The notes beneath the pieces were generated by a model, which was not told the origin of the DNA, made no database searches, and was given only the letters and a program-made list of their open reading frames with translations. From Planococcus beigongshangi (GTDB taxonomy: Bacteria; Bacillota; Bacilli; Bacillales_A; Planococcaceae), in NCBI RefSeq assembly GCF_016820495.1, contig NZ_JADHDU010000003.1, positions 310,367-374,366 of the forward strand: a stretch of DNA of 64,000 nucleotides. Reading direction: 5' to 3'. Below, piece after piece: positions 63,848 to 64,000 of the stretch. How positions within the stretch are numbered: the first letter of the stretch is position 1; the number at the start of each line of letters is the position of its first letter. Made by a program: the position numbers and the translations under genes.

Positions 63848-64000
63848 ATACGTTGATATAGCCATTATAGGGAGCGGAGTTGTGGGGAGCAGTATAGCTT
63901 ATCACCTTTCTGAAAGCCGCCAAAAGGAAATAATTGTAATCGATAAAGGATTTCCTTTGTCAGGAACATCAGGATCTACTCAAGCGTGGGTGTGGGTGCA
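63840..64000 (+). CDS. DAO-family flavoprotein, N-terminal part (HcnC/OoxB-like)
   Basis: The first 53 codons of a gene that runs past the window end. The N-terminus has the FAD motif IIGSGVVGSSIAYHL, followed by an acidic residue after beta-2 (VIDKG) and SGTSGSTQAWVW, as in catalytic subunits of D-hydroxyproline dehydrogenase, opine oxidase and HcnC. It overlaps the BFD gene by 8 bases. It would be the substrate-oxidising subunit of the complex formed with the three preceding genes. Confidence 0.85.
   Translation, partial: MDKYVDIAIIGSGVVGSSIAYHLSESRQKEIIVIDKGFPLSGTSGSTQAWVWV

Noticed and set aside
1-64000. tRNA, rRNA, CRISPR arrays, prophage genes, riboswitches
   Set aside because: Looked for cloverleaf-like or regularly spaced repeats and known leader signatures; none was convincing.

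Overview
The window is from a low-GC Gram-positive bacterium, most likely a member of the Bacillales close to the Planococcaceae/Bacillaceae. This rests on strong AGGAGG-type ribosome sites, frequent TTG and GTG starts, SigA-type promoters, a perfect CcpA cre box, and a lutABC operon of the Bacillus type. No rRNA, tRNA, CRISPR array or phage module was seen. Nearly every intact gene is on the + strand; the - strand holds mainly insertion-sequence genes and relics. The region is a catabolic island: sets of transporter, regulator and enzymes, each for a class of carboxylated nutrients, separated by decayed DNA.

Region 1 (1-17.3 kb, sugar acids). kdgK (truncated by the window edge), kdgA and kduD handle 2-keto-3-deoxygluconate. 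An IclR regulator precedes a 2-keto-3-deoxypentonate dehydratase-like FAH protein and an alpha-ketoglutarate semialdehyde dehydrogenase, the end of a non-phosphorylating pentonate route. A second IclR gene, under a promoter with a palindromic operator and a cre box, precedes a long gene run: TRAP dctP, SDR, a three-gene UxaA-type dehydratase (large, small, large), an FAH-type hydrolase, TRAP dctQM, uxaB and an L-galactonate dehydrogenase-like ADH. Region 2 (17.5-22.2 kb) is lutABC (L-lactate oxidation) plus an unassigned permease.

Region 3 (22.2-35.1 kb) begins with IS66 and IS3 relics. It continues with a YheO/DauR-type regulator, RidA, a TRAP transporter, two N-acyl-D-amino-acid deacylase-like amidohydrolases around a threonine-synthase-like PLP enzyme, and a creatininase-family amidohydrolase. 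Region 4 (35.8-42.7 kb) has second copies of kdgK and kdgA, a relic of the aldehyde dehydrogenase, an FAH gene broken by a run of seven G, and two SDR genes. Region 5 (43.4-49.0 kb) has a GntR/FCD regulator, a D-threonine aldolase/D-serine dehydratase-like enzyme, a third TRAP transporter and a D-amino-acid transaminase. It is bracketed by same-orientation relics of one IS3-family end. An IS21-family element (istA frameshifted, istB intact) and further IS3 relics lie at 49-53 kb.

Region 6 (53.1-64.0 kb) has a GntR/UTRA regulator, an M20 peptidase, a complete Dpp/Opp-type ABC importer, a DadA-like oxidase, and the parts of an opine/D-hydroxyproline (HcnABC-like) dehydrogenase: a [2Fe-2S] protein, an FAD protein, a separate BFD [2Fe-2S] protein and a second DAO-type flavoprotein cut by the window end. 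Regions 3, 5 and 6 together read as a D-amino-acid, N-acyl-D-amino-acid and opine/D-peptide scavenging block. Three of the four solute-binding-protein genes are followed by a strong hairpin before the permease genes.
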